Positions 22,910-31,315 of a stretch of 36,140 nucleotides of DNA are shown piece by piece. The DNA is taken from positions 1-36,140 of the forward strand of contig JAHFEZ010000006.1 of NCBI GenBank assembly GCA_023248265.1, in the 5' to 3' direction. The position numbers were made by a program, and so were the translations under genes. Position 1 is the stretch's first letter. Every line of letters begins with the position of its first letter. The stretch comes from Deltaproteobacteria bacterium (GTDB lineage: Bacteria > Bdellovibrionota > JACOXK01 > 2-02-FULL-40-11). The notes under the pieces were generated by a model. It ran no database searches. It saw nothing but the letters and a program-made list of their open reading frames with translations, and was not told the origin of the DNA.

Positions 22910-24196
22910 TTATGGTTTTTGGAGGAGGGTTTTGCGAAGCATGGTTTTGACTGCGTTGACCTGTTCTTGGGGGAGGCGGCTGAGAATGGGTAATGCTTTT
23001 TTTACTTCAGAGATCATGGGGATATATTTTTCGGGAATGGTAAGTCCTTGTTCTTGAATCAGTTCATGAAAGGCGCGTATGAAAACTTTATTGGAATAAG
23101 TAAAATTATCTCGAGTATAAATGGGATTATAAAAAGCTCGTCTTTGATAGGAATAGAGGTGAGCTTCAAGCTCATCGAAAAGATATTGGGCTCGGGCAAA
23201 AGTAATGTAGGTGTTGTAGAAGGAAGAAGAAACAGGGCATTTGAATAGATTGTACATCATTCCTCGGTTGACACTGTTGATGAGGTCTAAGTGATACTGC
23301 ACTAGATCATCCCAGGTTATTTTTTCTTTACCCTTGAGTTCATTAAAGCGTCGTTGGCCTTGAAGAAGGTGAAGCATTTCATGATCAATGGCCAAAAGCC
23401 AGTCATCAATATTTCGAGTGGCCCTAGGATTGATGATAAGATATTTGAGATTCTTGGCTTTGGCGACTGTTTCAATATTATCTTGAATTTGTTCTTCTGG
23501 TATAAACTTGAGTTCTACCGGTAGAACTTGATCTGAGGGTAAATCTAAATATTCCCGAGTTTTTTGAAAAAGTACTTGCCACTCTTCTTTACTGCGAAGT
23601 CTTTGCAGCTCGGCATATTTGGTATAGGTGCGCTCCAAAACAAAATATTTTTCATCTTGCAGATTGAGTTTTTCAAGCATCGTTACCAAAAACTCAACGG
23701 AAGAGGCCACAGGTTCGTGCACTTGTCGGGGGAGAAACTCTGCAGGTGTGAACGCAACGAATTCATCAAAGATACCATCTAGATCTATATCTCTAAATTC
23801 ATATTTATGGCCTGAGGTATTCTGTTCTTGAAAGGGGGTGTAATCAAAGACAACTCGATCTATTTTTTGATCTGAGTTTTTGTTTTCTGTATCAATCACT
23901 ACATTTTTAATATTAACCCATTCGGTTGTTTTATCGATGTTCCCATCTTCATTAAAGTCGTATTCTTCCCTCAAGGGTTTGTTATCATAAGAATAATAGT
24001 ACCATGTGTCATAAACCCCGTTGCCTGGGCCTGGAGAAGTGTTCAGAGGAAAGTTGTCATATTGAGTGACTCTAGCATTAAATCGGACACTTTGACGCTC
24101 TTGGGCCTGCTCAGCCACTGCAGAAGAACTATACAGCAGTGACGAAAAAGCGCACCCAAGGCCCAGAAACCCTATTAAAAGCCTCTCTATGTCCAT
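22910..24196 (-). CDS. Secreted putative zinc metalloprotease with calcium-loop-like repeats
   Basis: 428 residues with an N-terminal signal peptide (~1-28, ending SSSAVAEQ). The first half has EF-hand-like acidic loops: DFNEDGNID at 80-88, an Asp-rich stretch at 102-113 and DIDLDGIFDEF at 136-146. The second half has AIDHEMLHLL, where His272, Glu273 and His276 form an HExxH zincin site. ELEAH at 342-346 may supply the third ligand, as in gluzincins. The family is not one I recognise. GAAGG lies 4 nt before the ATG. It follows dnaB by 42 nt on the same strand and may be read through from it. Confidence 0.7.
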   Translation of the reverse strand: MDIERLLIGFLGLGCAFSSLLYSSSAVAEQAQERQSVRFNARVTQYDNFPLNTSPGPGNGVYDTWYYYSYDNKPLREEYDFNEDGNIDKTTEWVNIKNVVIDTENKNSDQKIDRVVFDYTPFQEQNTSGHKYEFRDIDLDGIFDEFVAFTPAEFLPRQVHEPVASSVEFLVTMLEKLNLQDEKYFVLERTYTKYAELQRLRSKEEWQVLFQKTREYLDLPSDQVLPVELKFIPEEQIQDNIETVAKAKNLKYLIINPRATRNIDDWLLAIDHEMLHLLQGQRRFNELKGKEKITWDDLVQYHLDLINSVNRGMMYNLFKCPVSSSFYNTYITFARAQYLFDELEAHLYSYQRRAFYNPIYTRDNFTYSNKVFIRAFHELIQEQGLTIPEKYIPMISEVKKALPILSRLPQEQVNAVKTMLRKTLLQKP

Positions 24197-24238
24197 AGAA
24201 CCTTCATCATAAAATTAGAATAGCAAAAGATGTGCCAG

Positions 24239-26845
24239 TTATTCCGTGGCTCGAGCTAAATTTTCAAAAGAAGTGTATTGCTGCAAAAAGGCCAATCGAA
24301 CAAGACCTGTGGGGCCATTTCTTTGTTTGGAAACAATAAATTCTGCAGTGCCTTTCCAATCACTATTTTTATCATAAACTTCATCTCGATAAATAAATCC
24401 AATGATATCTGCATCCTGTTCAATAGCTCCCGAGTTATGACTGATGATTCCATCTGCTAGCCACGAAGCGGGTCCTGGTACCGTCAGATCAAATACGTCT
24501 TCTGTCCCATCTGGAATAATCTCGACAACTTGATCCCAAAATAGATCATTGGTGGCGCATTCTTTGAGTTTGGTATCATCAAGAATATTTGCATATTCTA
24601 AAACAGTTCTTCGCGAAGGAGAAAAATTAAAATGTGAACTTCCTCCATAGGCAACCCCTCGGATAGCTTGCATGGTTCTATGGGACATTCCTTCTTCTGC
24701 CATCAGGTGTCTTACCTGATTAAATATCTCTTTTGGAAGAGTGTCGACATTGGTATTCTCTTCCACTCCAACAAGGCTTTGAGCGAGATGGTTCGCGTTT
24801 TTTACACGAGGGCCAAAAGCACCAACCTGATCTAAGAAACACTTAACATGACTGATTCCAAAAATATTAACTGTATACCAAACGGATTTCTTTTGATGTA
24901 CCTTGTATATACGAGCAACTATACCAAGTCTAAGCAGAAGAAACGCAACGTCATTTGCTAAACCACCACTAGCCGTTGCGAAAGAAACAGATGGACTTCC
25001 TCTCGTCCCTGCTTTGCGAAGAGTAATTGTGCCGTCTGTTGCCCATAAATGTTGTAATAGGAGAGCGATTTGTTGATTTGATAATTTAAACGCATCTTGG
25101 GGTATCTGCTTATAATGAGAACGTTGTCCAAAGATGCCAAGCCCTCTCAACCAGGCATTCACACCTTTAGGTACCCATCTATTTCCATTGCCACTGATAA
25201 GAAGTTGATGCCAGTTGCCCCTTCCTGGATAAAGTTTAACGGTAGCTCCAAATTCTTTTTCAGCACATTCTTTGACAAGATGGCTATTTTCATCGGAGCC
25301 CGTCGTATATCGTAGAGGTTGACCTACCAGGTAACTGCCATCTCCTATTAAATGGCCTAATAGAGCTATTTTTCCGTTCGACCATTGGAGGGTGTCTTTG
25401 GGTTCTGGAATTTGACGGGCTAAGGCAACCCGGCCTCCTGGAGATAAATTTTTAACCCTCATCCAGCCATTGGATCCCCATAAGCGATGTTTATCTGTTG
25501 TTCTGATAGTTCTTCCACTGGCCAAACAAACTTTGTAGATGGGGCGTTTCCCGACACACCAGACTTTATCACTTTGAGCACTGATAATTTTCCCCTCAGG
25601 AGAAACAGCAAGAACTTCTGGTTTTGAGTCTACTAATTTTTTAATGGGAACTCTTTGACCATCCTTTAAAACAACGAGCGTTTCACCTGTGACGCATTCT
25701 CTTAGGTCAGCCATTTGGGGGCGTTTGTCATTTCTATTTTCAACGGCACGGTTTAGCTGAGAAAGTGCAATCACAGGAACCGAAAGTTCTTTAGCAAGAG
25801 CTTTGAGCCCACGTGAGATTTCAGAAATTTCTTTTTCTCTGGATTCCAAATGATAGGTGCTTCGCATGAGTTGAAGATAGTCTACAATAATGAGCCCGAT
25901 TTTTTGTTCTACTTTTAAACGTCGACACTTGGCTCTAATTTCAAGAACAGAAAGTGAAGGAGAGTCATCAATAAAAATGGGAGCTTCAGAAAGTTGACCT
26001 GCGGCCTTGGTCAATTTGGGCCAATCTGTTTCAGTGAGCCTTCCAATGCGCAGTTTCGTTGCATCAACTTTGGCAAGCGAAGTGAGCATCCGCATAACCA
26101 ATTGTTCTTTAGACATTTCAAGCGAGAAAAAAACGGCTGGGATTTTTGTATGAATTGCTGCATGTTGAGCAATGTTTAATACGAGACTTGTTTTTCCCAT
26201 AGAAGGACGGCTGGCCACGATGATGAGATCTGAAGGTTGAAAACCTGAGGTGAGACGATCTAATTCTTCAAACCCGCTGGGAACTCCTGTGATACTTTCT
26301 TTTCTTTCATAGAGATGCTCAATAACTTTAAAACTAGATTTTACAATTTCTCGAATGGGAGTAAATCCTGCTTTGTATCGTCGATTGGAGACATTAAAAA
26401 TAGATTGTTCGGCCGTATCTAAAAGAGAATCCAGCTGAGAACTTCCTTCTTCATAGCCTTTGGTAACGATTTCAGTAGCGACAGAAATAAGATTTCTTAG
26501 CAATGCTTTTTCTCGAACAATTTTAGCATAATAAAGAACATTGGCAGCCGTAGGAACATTGTTAATGAGAGTGGCCAAATAACTAGATCCTCCTACTTCA
26601 TTGAGAATCCCCATGTTTTTAAGTTCTTGGGTGAGAGTGACAAGATCGGCGGGCTCTCCTCGCTCTGAAAGAGAAATCAAGGCTCTAAATATTTTTTGAT
26701 GAGAAGGTTTATAGAAATCTTGGTCTGCTAAAAGTTCAATGGCTTTATACAAAGATTCATTTTCAAGTAAAATACCGCCCAAAACAGATTGTTCTGCTTC
26801 AATATTTTGGGGTGGAACCTTATGGACATCGGGGGAAGCGGCCAT
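24239..26845 (-). CDS. dnaB: Replicative DNA helicase DnaB, interrupted by an intein
   Basis: 868 residues encode a 447-residue DnaB split by a 421-residue intein. The N-extein (1-383) holds the N-terminal primase-interaction domain (PPQNIEAEQSVLGG), Walker A SRPSMGKTS, Walker B IIVDYLQLM, and the motif SQLNRAVE-NDKRPQMADLRE. The C-extein resumes with SGAIEQDADIIGFIYR. DnaB is the hexameric 5'-3' helicase of the replisome. Joined at the splice site the extein reads continuously, and its length is normal. It lies 13 nt after rplI in the ribosomal-protein operon. No strong ribosome site is seen, so translation may be coupled to rplI. Confidence 0.97.
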   Translation of the reverse strand: MAASPDVHKVPPQNIEAEQSVLGGILLENESLYKAIELLADQDFYKPSHQKIFRALISLSERGEPADLVTLTQELKNMGILNEVGGSSYLATLINNVPTAANVLYYAKIVREKALLRNLISVATEIVTKGYEEGSSQLDSLLDTAEQSIFNVSNRRYKAGFTPIREIVKSSFKVIEHLYERKESITGVPSGFEELDRLTSGFQPSDLIIVASRPSMGKTSLVLNIAQHAAIHTKIPAVFFSLEMSKEQLVMRMLTSLAKVDATKLRIGRLTETDWPKLTKAAGQLSEAPIFIDDSPSLSVLEIRAKCRRLKVEQKIGLIIVDYLQLMRSTYHLESREKEISEISRGLKALAKELSVPVIALSQLNRAVENRNDKRPQMADLRECVTGETLVVLKDGQRVPIKKLVDSKPEVLAVSPEGKIISAQSDKVWCVGKRPIYKVCLASGRTIRTTDKHRLWGSNGWMRVKNLSPGGRVALARQIPEPKDTLQWSNGKIALLGHLIGDGSYLVGQPLRYTTGSDENSHLVKECAEKEFGATVKLYPGRGNWHQLLISGNGNRWVPKGVNAWLRGLGIFGQRSHYKQIPQDAFKLSNQQIALLLQHLWATDGTITLRKAGTRGSPSVSFATASGGLANDVAFLLLRLGIVARIYKVHQKKSVWYTVNIFGISHVKCFLDQVGAFGPRVKNANHLAQSLVGVEENTNVDTLPKEIFNQVRHLMAEEGMSHRTMQAIRGVAYGGSSHFNFSPSRRTVLEYANILDDTKLKECATNDLFWDQVVEIIPDGTEDVFDLTVPGPASWLADGIISHNSGAIEQDADIIGFIYRDEVYDKNSDWKGTAEFIVSKQRNGPTGLVRLAFLQQYTSFENLARATE
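24434..25696 (-). mobile_element. DnaB intein with LAGLIDADG homing endonuclease
   Basis: Residues 384-804 of the dnaB product. The intein begins with Cys (CVTGETLVV, block A). Block B contains TDKH with its conserved Thr and His (RTIRTTDKHRLW). It ends with VFDLTVPGPASWLADGIISHN (block F/G split), with penultimate His and terminal Asn; the first C-extein residue is Ser. Two LAGLIDADG-type motifs are ALLGHLIGDG (intein 111-120) and LLLQHLWATDG (intein 212-222). Splicing joins ADLRE to SGAIEQ in a highly conserved part of the helicase core. The endonuclease would cut intein-free dnaB alleles and promote lateral spread. All blocks look intact, so both splicing and homing may be active. Confidence 0.95.
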
Positions 26846-26858
26846 GAGAGTGTTCTAC

Positions 26859-27305
26859 TTATTCCTCTGCCTTAACAGTGACGGTGAGTGTGGCTGTAAC
26901 CTCAGGATGCAGTTTAATAGGAACTTGAAAATTTCCAAGGGCTTTTAAGGGCTCTCCAAGTTCAATCGTACGTTTTTCAATGTGTAATCCATGTTGGGAA
27001 AGGACTTTATGAATATCTTGACTGGTTACAGAGCCAAAAAGTTTTTGATTGGCTCCTACTTTCTTGGCAATGGTGCAGGTAAACTCAGTAATCTTTTTTG
27101 CCAGCTCTTCAAATTGACCCTTGTGTTGAGAAAGTTTTTTGAGGATTGATTTTTTATGTTGCTCAATATTTTTAATATTTTGAGGGGTTGCAAGAAGGGC
27201 CTTTTTTTGTGGAAAAAGATAATTCCTGGCAAATCCATCTGAAACATTTACAACATCTCCAGGCTGTCCCAGTTTTGTAACTTCTTCTTTTAAAATGACT
27301 TTCAT
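26859..27305 (-). CDS. rplI: Ribosomal protein bL9
   Basis: 148 residues, standard length. The N-terminal domain has the signature (MKVILKEEVTKLGQPGD, then NVSDGFARNYLFPQKKA), followed by the long connecting helix and the C-terminal domain (VTSQDIHKVL and PVKLHPEV-like strand). bL9 binds 23S rRNA and helps keep the reading frame. AAGGGGG lies 6 nt upstream of the ATG. It stands between a DUF2232 membrane protein gene (15-nt gap) and dnaB (13-nt gap), an order common in this group. Confidence 0.97.
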   Translation of the reverse strand: MKVILKEEVTKLGQPGDVVNVSDGFARNYLFPQKKALLATPQNIKNIEQHKKSILKKLSQHKGQFEELAKKITEFTCTIAKKVGANQKLFGSVTSQDIHKVLSQHGLHIEKRTIELGEPLKALGNFQVPIKLHPEVTATLTVTVKAEE

Positions 27306-27320
27306 GGGTGTCCCCCTTTC

Positions 27321-28301
27321 TTAAAGTTTGGGTTTGAGTACGGGTTTTTTATTTTGCTTTCCAATGTGACTTCTAAAATTAATCCAAAGATCAAATAAGC
27401 CAAAAGATGCCGGTAAAAAAGGAAATAAAATCAAAAGAATATATCCCAGCGCTTTTTGAAACAGGGCATAATTCTTATATGAAAAATAAAAAGCAGCAAT
27501 GGCAACTCCTTGTAAAAAATAAATCACAAGAACAATGGCAAAAATGTTTTTTGCAATGGGTGTAAGAATCGGGATGGTAATTTCATTAAAGAAGAAAGAC
27601 GCAATAAAAAGCCAGACCAAATGATCTGGAGCTTTCCATTTGGTTAAATCTTCTCGGCTGAGAGAAACATGAAAGAAACGAAGAAGGACTGTGGCCAGCC
27701 AAAGGGCCAGTAAAAGTCCACCTATCATATATCCAAAAAGTTTTTCTTGAATCCAAGAGGCCGAAATTGCACCTGCAGCTTGAGCAACCTGTGTTAGTTT
27801 TTCTTTAAATTGTTCAAATTGAACAGGGTTTAACTTTTTAAAAGACACAAAAGAAGCTTCACTTTGGTCTAAGAGATTGGGCAAGGAACTTATATACTGA
27901 GTGGCGTGATCATGTAAGAAGACATAGAGGTGTCCCTTGGACACACATCCTAAAATACCCATATAAATAACAACCAAAAGAACTGTTGTCCTCAAGATGA
28001 GCTGATCTGTGGGAAGTTTGAACTGAGAGAGCTCTGAAAAAAGAAGTGCTACCAACGGGGTTGTTACAAGAAATATCAAGAAAGATGCAGGAGATCCCAT
28101 CGTCAAAGCTAATCCCAGGGCTAGGAAAGAAAGTAGATAACCTGCGCGTCGTCCATGTCTTTTAAATCCATACATCAGAGGAATTGGAGCCAAAAAGATC
28201 AAAAGATGACTTTGGAAAAAAAGAAGGGATAAAAAAGGAAGTATTAAAAATTGTCCTAGAGATTCTATCCGCTGCTTTAGATTTTGATATGAAAGGTTCA
28301 T
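27321..28301 (-). CDS. DUF2232-type polytopic membrane protein
   Basis: 326 residues with about eight hydrophobic segments. The position between rpsR and rplI, the length and the topology match the DUF2232 family seen in this place in many Gram-positive and deltaproteobacterial genomes. Function is unknown. It starts 3 nt after the rpsR stop and ends 15 nt before rplI, so it is part of the ribosomal-protein operon. No catalytic motif is visible. Confidence 0.75.
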   Translation of the reverse strand: MNLSYQNLKQRIESLGQFLILPFLSLLFFQSHLLIFLAPIPLMYGFKRHGRRAGYLLSFLALGLALTMGSPASFLIFLVTTPLVALLFSELSQFKLPTDQLILRTTVLLVVIYMGILGCVSKGHLYVFLHDHATQYISSLPNLLDQSEASFVSFKKLNPVQFEQFKEKLTQVAQAAGAISASWIQEKLFGYMIGGLLLALWLATVLLRFFHVSLSREDLTKWKAPDHLVWLFIASFFFNEITIPILTPIAKNIFAIVLVIYFLQGVAIAAFYFSYKNYALFQKALGYILLILFPFLPASFGLFDLWINFRSHIGKQNKKPVLKPKL

Positions 28302-28304
28302 GAA

Positions 28305-28553
28305 TTACATTTCTGTCAAAGCGTAAGGTAAAAGAGCAATTTGGCGCGCGCGTTTAATGGCACGTGTGAGCGCTCGTTGATGAAATGCGCATGCTCCCGA
28401 AATTCGGCCGGGTACAATTCTAGCCCGTTCTGAAACATAATTTTCAAGAAGTTGTTGATTTTTATAATCAATCACCAACTCTGAATCTGCACAAAAGCGA
28501 CATATTTTCTTTCTGCGTCTTTTATTATCTTCCTTCGTCTGTTCTCTTTTCAT
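28305..28553 (-). CDS. rpsR: Ribosomal protein bS18, zinc-binding form
   Basis: 82 residues from the ATG at 28553, chosen because AAAGGAG lies 5 nt upstream; an in-frame ATG at 28568 is possible. The core matches bS18 ([26 protein letters not shown], split here for length: [17 protein letters not shown]). Cys18, Cys21, Cys55 and His58 form CxxC and CxxH pairs, the C+ form expected to hold zinc. bS18 pairs with bS6 on the 30S platform. The gene overlaps the rpsF end by 28 nt. Confidence 0.95.
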   Translation of the reverse strand: MKREQTKEDNKRRRKKICRFCADSELVIDYKNQQLLENYVSERARIVPGRISGACAFHQRALTRAIKRARQIALLPYALTEM

Positions 28554-28860
28554 TTGTTCTCCTTTCATTTTCTTCTAAGCGGATGGTGAGCTGCTTAAGA
28601 ATATCGTCCCGAAGCTGAAGAGTGCGTTCAATTTCAGAAATAGCTCCAGGTTCAGCCGTATAATGAACACGTACGTAATGACCTGTGGTTTGTTTATTAA
28701 TTTTATACCCAAGTCTTCGACTTCCCCAGTCCTCTGCGCCATTGACTGTTCCTTGAAAACGCTTGACGATGTCGGAAATTTTGTTATTAAGCTCTCCCAA
28801 TTTTGCTTCAGAAATACCGGGATCTGCAATATAGACTGTTTCGTAATGATTAACTGCCAT
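28525..28860 (-). CDS. rpsF: Ribosomal protein bS6
   Basis: 111 residues. The bS6 fold is evident ([33 protein letters not shown]-like middle segment, then [17 protein letters not shown]). AAGGAG lies 8 nt upstream of the ATG. It is the first gene of the rpsF-rpsR-DUF2232-rplI-dnaB run and has a 95-nt gap to pth. The C-terminal tail is Glu/Arg-rich and overlaps rpsR. Confidence 0.96.
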   Translation of the reverse strand: MAVNHYETVYIADPGISEAKLGELNNKISDIVKRFQGTVNGAEDWGSRRLGYKINKQTTGHYVRVHYTAEPGAISEIERTLQLRDDILKQLTIRLEENERRTNEKRTDEGR

Positions 28861-28868
28861 CGTATGTA

Positions 28869-28917
28869 CTCCTTATGGTTAAAAGCCCCTTCTGTAAGAG
28901 AGGAGGAGCAAGGGTTT
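28869..28917 (-). promoter_or_regulatory. rpsF leader with hairpin and CU-rich anti-Shine-Dalgarno tract
   Basis: The leader contains a possible stem (CCCTT with AAGGG, spanning 28881-28917). Its loop holds CTCCTCCTCTC. The CTCCT there can pair with AGGAG of the rpsF ribosome site at 28869-28874. This would give two competing states and a means of translational control. I could not match it to the known bS6:bS18 leader motif. Confidence 0.3.
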
Positions 28918-28955
28918 CACTAGATGTATTTTAAGGGTACACCCTATATCACGAT

Positions 28956-29498
28956 TTATCGAAGGTCAATAAGCGTTTTTTCGAGGAGTTCAGAGGATTT
29001 TTTTAAAAGCAAAGGAAGCTTTTGTTTTTCTTCGGTATTAAACTGACTTAAGACATAATCTGAAACTTCTGTGGTATCACCAAAAGGGGGGGGGCGCCCT
29101 ACACCCATCCGAAGTCGCAAAAACTGATCTGTTCCCAAGGCTTCCATGATAGATTTTAAACCATTGTGTCCTGCATGACCTCCTTTAACTTTTTTTCGAA
29201 TGGTTTCAAAAGGGAGATCAATATCATCATGTATGATAATCGTTTTTTGAGAGGGGATTTTATAAAAATCCATAAAATGTTTAACCGCTGGGCCGCTTAA
29301 GTTCATAAATGTTTGGGGTTTTATGAAAAATATTTTTTGATCAAAGAGGGTTACTTCTGAATAGTGGGCATTAAATTTTTTTGAGGTAATTTCAAAAGAA
29401 TATTGTTTGGAAAAAAAGTCTAAGACTAAAAACCCAATGTTGTGGCGAGTATTATGATACTGATTACCCGGATTTCCAAGTCCAACAACGAGGATCAA
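28956..29498 (-). CDS. pth: Peptidyl-tRNA hydrolase
   Basis: 180 residues, slightly short of the E. coli enzyme (194). The signature is present: GLGNPGNQYHNTRHNIGF with catalytic His19, then IHDDIDLPF, and GGHAGHNGLKSI. It recycles peptidyl-tRNA released from stalled ribosomes. The frame starts with TTG at 29498, 3 nt after the rplY stop; no upstream ATG fits the family start. A C9 homopolymer (29086-29094 on the plus strand as G9) encodes RPPPF and is a potential slippage site. The gene order rplY-pth is common. Confidence 0.93.
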   Translation of the reverse strand: MILVVGLGNPGNQYHNTRHNIGFLVLDFFSKQYSFEITSKKFNAHYSEVTLFDQKIFFIKPQTFMNLSGPAVKHFMDFYKIPSQKTIIIHDDIDLPFETIRKKVKGGHAGHNGLKSIMEALGTDQFLRLRMGVGRPPPFGDTTEVSDYVLSQFNTEEKQKLPLLLKKSSELLEKTLIDLR

Positions 29499-29501
29499 AA
29501 A

Positions 29502-30251
29502 TTATTTTTTCCCTTCTTCTTTCTTTTTAGGCGCTTCTTCTTTTTTGCCAGCAGCGGCTTTGGGTTCTTTACCCCCCTCAGCAGCTGGAGCTTGAGCTGG
29601 GGCCCCTTCTGTGCCTGGAGCAGCAACAGCAGCTTCTGTCGTAGGCGCTTCTTCTTTTTTCACTTCTTCTTTGGGTATGGCCACTGTGACAATCGTGTCA
29701 TCATGGGTGAAAGTGATCTCGTAGTCTTTCCCTTGAGACATATTTTTTAAATCAGACATATGGAAGGCATCTCCAACTTTAAGAGGCGTGACATCAATTT
29801 CAATGTGCGCAGGAATGGCATGGGGGAGACATTTTACATCCACTTCTCGAAGGACGGGCTGGACAATTCCTCCTTGAGTAAGCCCTTCTGCTTTTCCAAC
29901 AAAGTGAAGAGGAACTTTAATGGTCACCGTTTGTTTGAGATCAAGTTCATAAAAATCAGCATGGAGATATTGAGAGTAAACAGGATGTTTGGTTAGGTCT
30001 TTAACAATGACAGTTTTTTTGCCAAAAGATTTGGATCCTTCTTCAACAAGCGTCAGAAGGGTGTTAATGCCTCCTCCTTTAAGGAGTGCTTTTTTAAGAG
30101 AGGAAGGATTTACAGAGATAGAAAAATTTTTTTTACTTTTCCCGTAAATAACAGCAGGAATCAGTCCTTGAGTTCTAATTTTTCGATTGGCTCCTTTTCC
30201 CGCAGCTTCCCTGGCTGTGACTTTCAATTCAACTTGTGCCATATCTTTCAT
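29502..30251 (-). CDS. rplY: Ribosomal protein bL25, long CTC type
   Basis: 249 residues from the ATG at 30251 (AAGGAG 5 nt upstream; other ATGs at 30269 and 30242 are possible). The N-terminal 5S-rRNA-binding domain (~5-95; TAREAAGKGANRKIR and LIPAVIYGK) and the CTC-type C-terminal beta domain (~100-190) are complete. A low-complexity tail of ~55 residues rich in Ala, Pro, Glu and Lys follows and ends KKKEEGKK. It lies between prs and pth. Confidence 0.95.
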   Translation of the reverse strand: MKDMAQVELKVTAREAAGKGANRKIRTQGLIPAVIYGKSKKNFSISVNPSSLKKALLKGGGINTLLTLVEEGSKSFGKKTVIVKDLTKHPVYSQYLHADFYELDLKQTVTIKVPLHFVGKAEGLTQGGIVQPVLREVDVKCLPHAIPAHIEIDVTPLKVGDAFHMSDLKNMSQGKDYEITFTHDDTIVTVAIPKEEVKKEEAPTTEAAVAAPGTEGAPAQAPAAEGGKEPKAAAGKKEEAPKKKEEGKK

Positions 30252-30270
30252 ATTGGCTCCTTCTTTCATC

Positions 30271-31221
30271 TTAAATGAAAAGACTACTGACAGATTCTTT
30301 ATTATGTACGCGTTTAATTGCTTCTCCTAAAAGAGGAGCAATCGATAATACTTTTATTTTTTTATTTGTCCGAAACTCATCTCTTAAAGGAATTGAGTTT
30401 GAAACAATTACTTCTTCCAGTCCTGCTTTTATAATTCGTTCATAGGCAGGGCCAGAAAAAACTCCATGTGTGGCACAAGCAAACACACGAGCTGCTCCTT
30501 TGTCAAGAAGCACTTGAGAGGCTTCAGCCAAGGTTCCAGCTGTGTCGATGATGTCATCGACGATAATGGTTGTTTTTCCTTGGACATCCCCAATGAGGTT
30601 CATAGCTTTGGCCTGGTTTGGGCCCAGTCGTCTTTTATCCACAATTGCAAGCCCTGCATTCAGGCGCTTTGCATAGGCTCTGGCGCGTTCCACTCCTCCT
30701 GCATCTGAAGAAACAATGACAAGATGGTCTCCCTCTCCCAACTGATCATGAATGGTGTTGATCATGACAGGAGAGGAGTAGAGGTGATCGAAGGGCACGT
30801 TAAAAAAACCTTGAATTTGTCCCGCATGAAGCTCCATGCTGATGACGCGACTTGCACCACTGGCCACAATAAGATCAGCCACAAGCTTTGAGGTAATGGG
30901 AGTTCGGGGCGCTACTTTGCGATCTTGTCTGGCATATCCATAGTAGGGAATGACGGCAGTGATACTATTGGCCGAAGCTCTTTTTAGGGCATCGATCATA
31001 ATCAAAAGTTCCATAAGATTAGAATTGACAGGAGGACACGTAGATTGGACGACAAAAACATCGTGTCCTCGGACGGATTCTTCAATTTGAACAAAAATTT
31101 CTCCGTCGCTAAAGCGTTTCACTTCGCACTGTCCTATGGGGATTTCTAGAAATTGACAAATTTCTGCCGTAAGAGCGGGATTAGAATTGCCAGAAAAAAT
31201 TTTTAACTGTCCAGTATCCAT
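30271..31221 (-). CDS. prs: Ribose-phosphate pyrophosphokinase
   Basis: 316 residues from the ATG at 31221, which fits the family start (MDTGQLKIFSGNSNPALT); the longer frame reads into the tRNA gene and is rejected. Motifs include YYGYARQDRK, HAGQIQGFF, and the PRPP-binding loop VDDIIDTAGT. It makes PRPP from ribose 5-phosphate and ATP for nucleotide, His and Trp synthesis. It sits 9 nt downstream of the tRNA-Gln 3' end and 19 nt ahead of rplY. Confidence 0.96.
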   Translation of the reverse strand: MDTGQLKIFSGNSNPALTAEICQFLEIPIGQCEVKRFSDGEIFVQIEESVRGHDVFVVQSTCPPVNSNLMELLIMIDALKRASANSITAVIPYYGYARQDRKVAPRTPITSKLVADLIVASGASRVISMELHAGQIQGFFNVPFDHLYSSPVMINTIHDQLGEGDHLVIVSSDAGGVERARAYAKRLNAGLAIVDKRRLGPNQAKAMNLIGDVQGKTTIIVDDIIDTAGTLAEASQVLLDKGAARVFACATHGVFSGPAYERIIKAGLEEVIVSNSIPLRDEFRTNKKIKVLSIAPLLGEAIKRVHNKESVSSLFI

Positions 31222-31230
31222 AATAAAAAT

Positions 31231-31305
31231 TGGCTGGGGCGGCAGGATTCGAACCTGCGAATGCAAGGTCCAAAGCCTTGTGACTTACCGCTTGTCGACG
31301 CCCCA
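31231..31305 (-). tRNA. tRNA-Gln (anticodon TTG)
   Basis: 75 nt including an encoded CCA. The acceptor stem TGGGGCG pairs with CGCCCCA. The anticodon stem CAAGG/CCTTG encloses loop CTTTGGA, giving anticodon TTG (Gln). The T arm is GCAGG-TTCGAAT-CCTGC. The D arm has GAC/GTC and the AAGCGGTAA loop, typical of glutamine tRNA. It is embedded between spoVG (10 nt upstream) and prs (9 nt downstream), so it is probably cut from the polycistronic mRNA by RNase P and a 3' nuclease. Confidence 0.97.
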
Positions 31306-31315
31306 ATGAAACCTT

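Noticed and set aside
24239-26845. Two separate genes, helicase plus endonuclease
   Set aside because: The frame is continuous and the insert has canonical intein ends with splice residues, so a single spliced protein is the better reading.
31222-31266. N-terminal extension of prs into the tRNA gene
   Set aside because: The 15 extra residues are encoded by tRNA-Gln sequence and do not belong to the PRPP synthase family; the ATG at 31221 gives the normal start.
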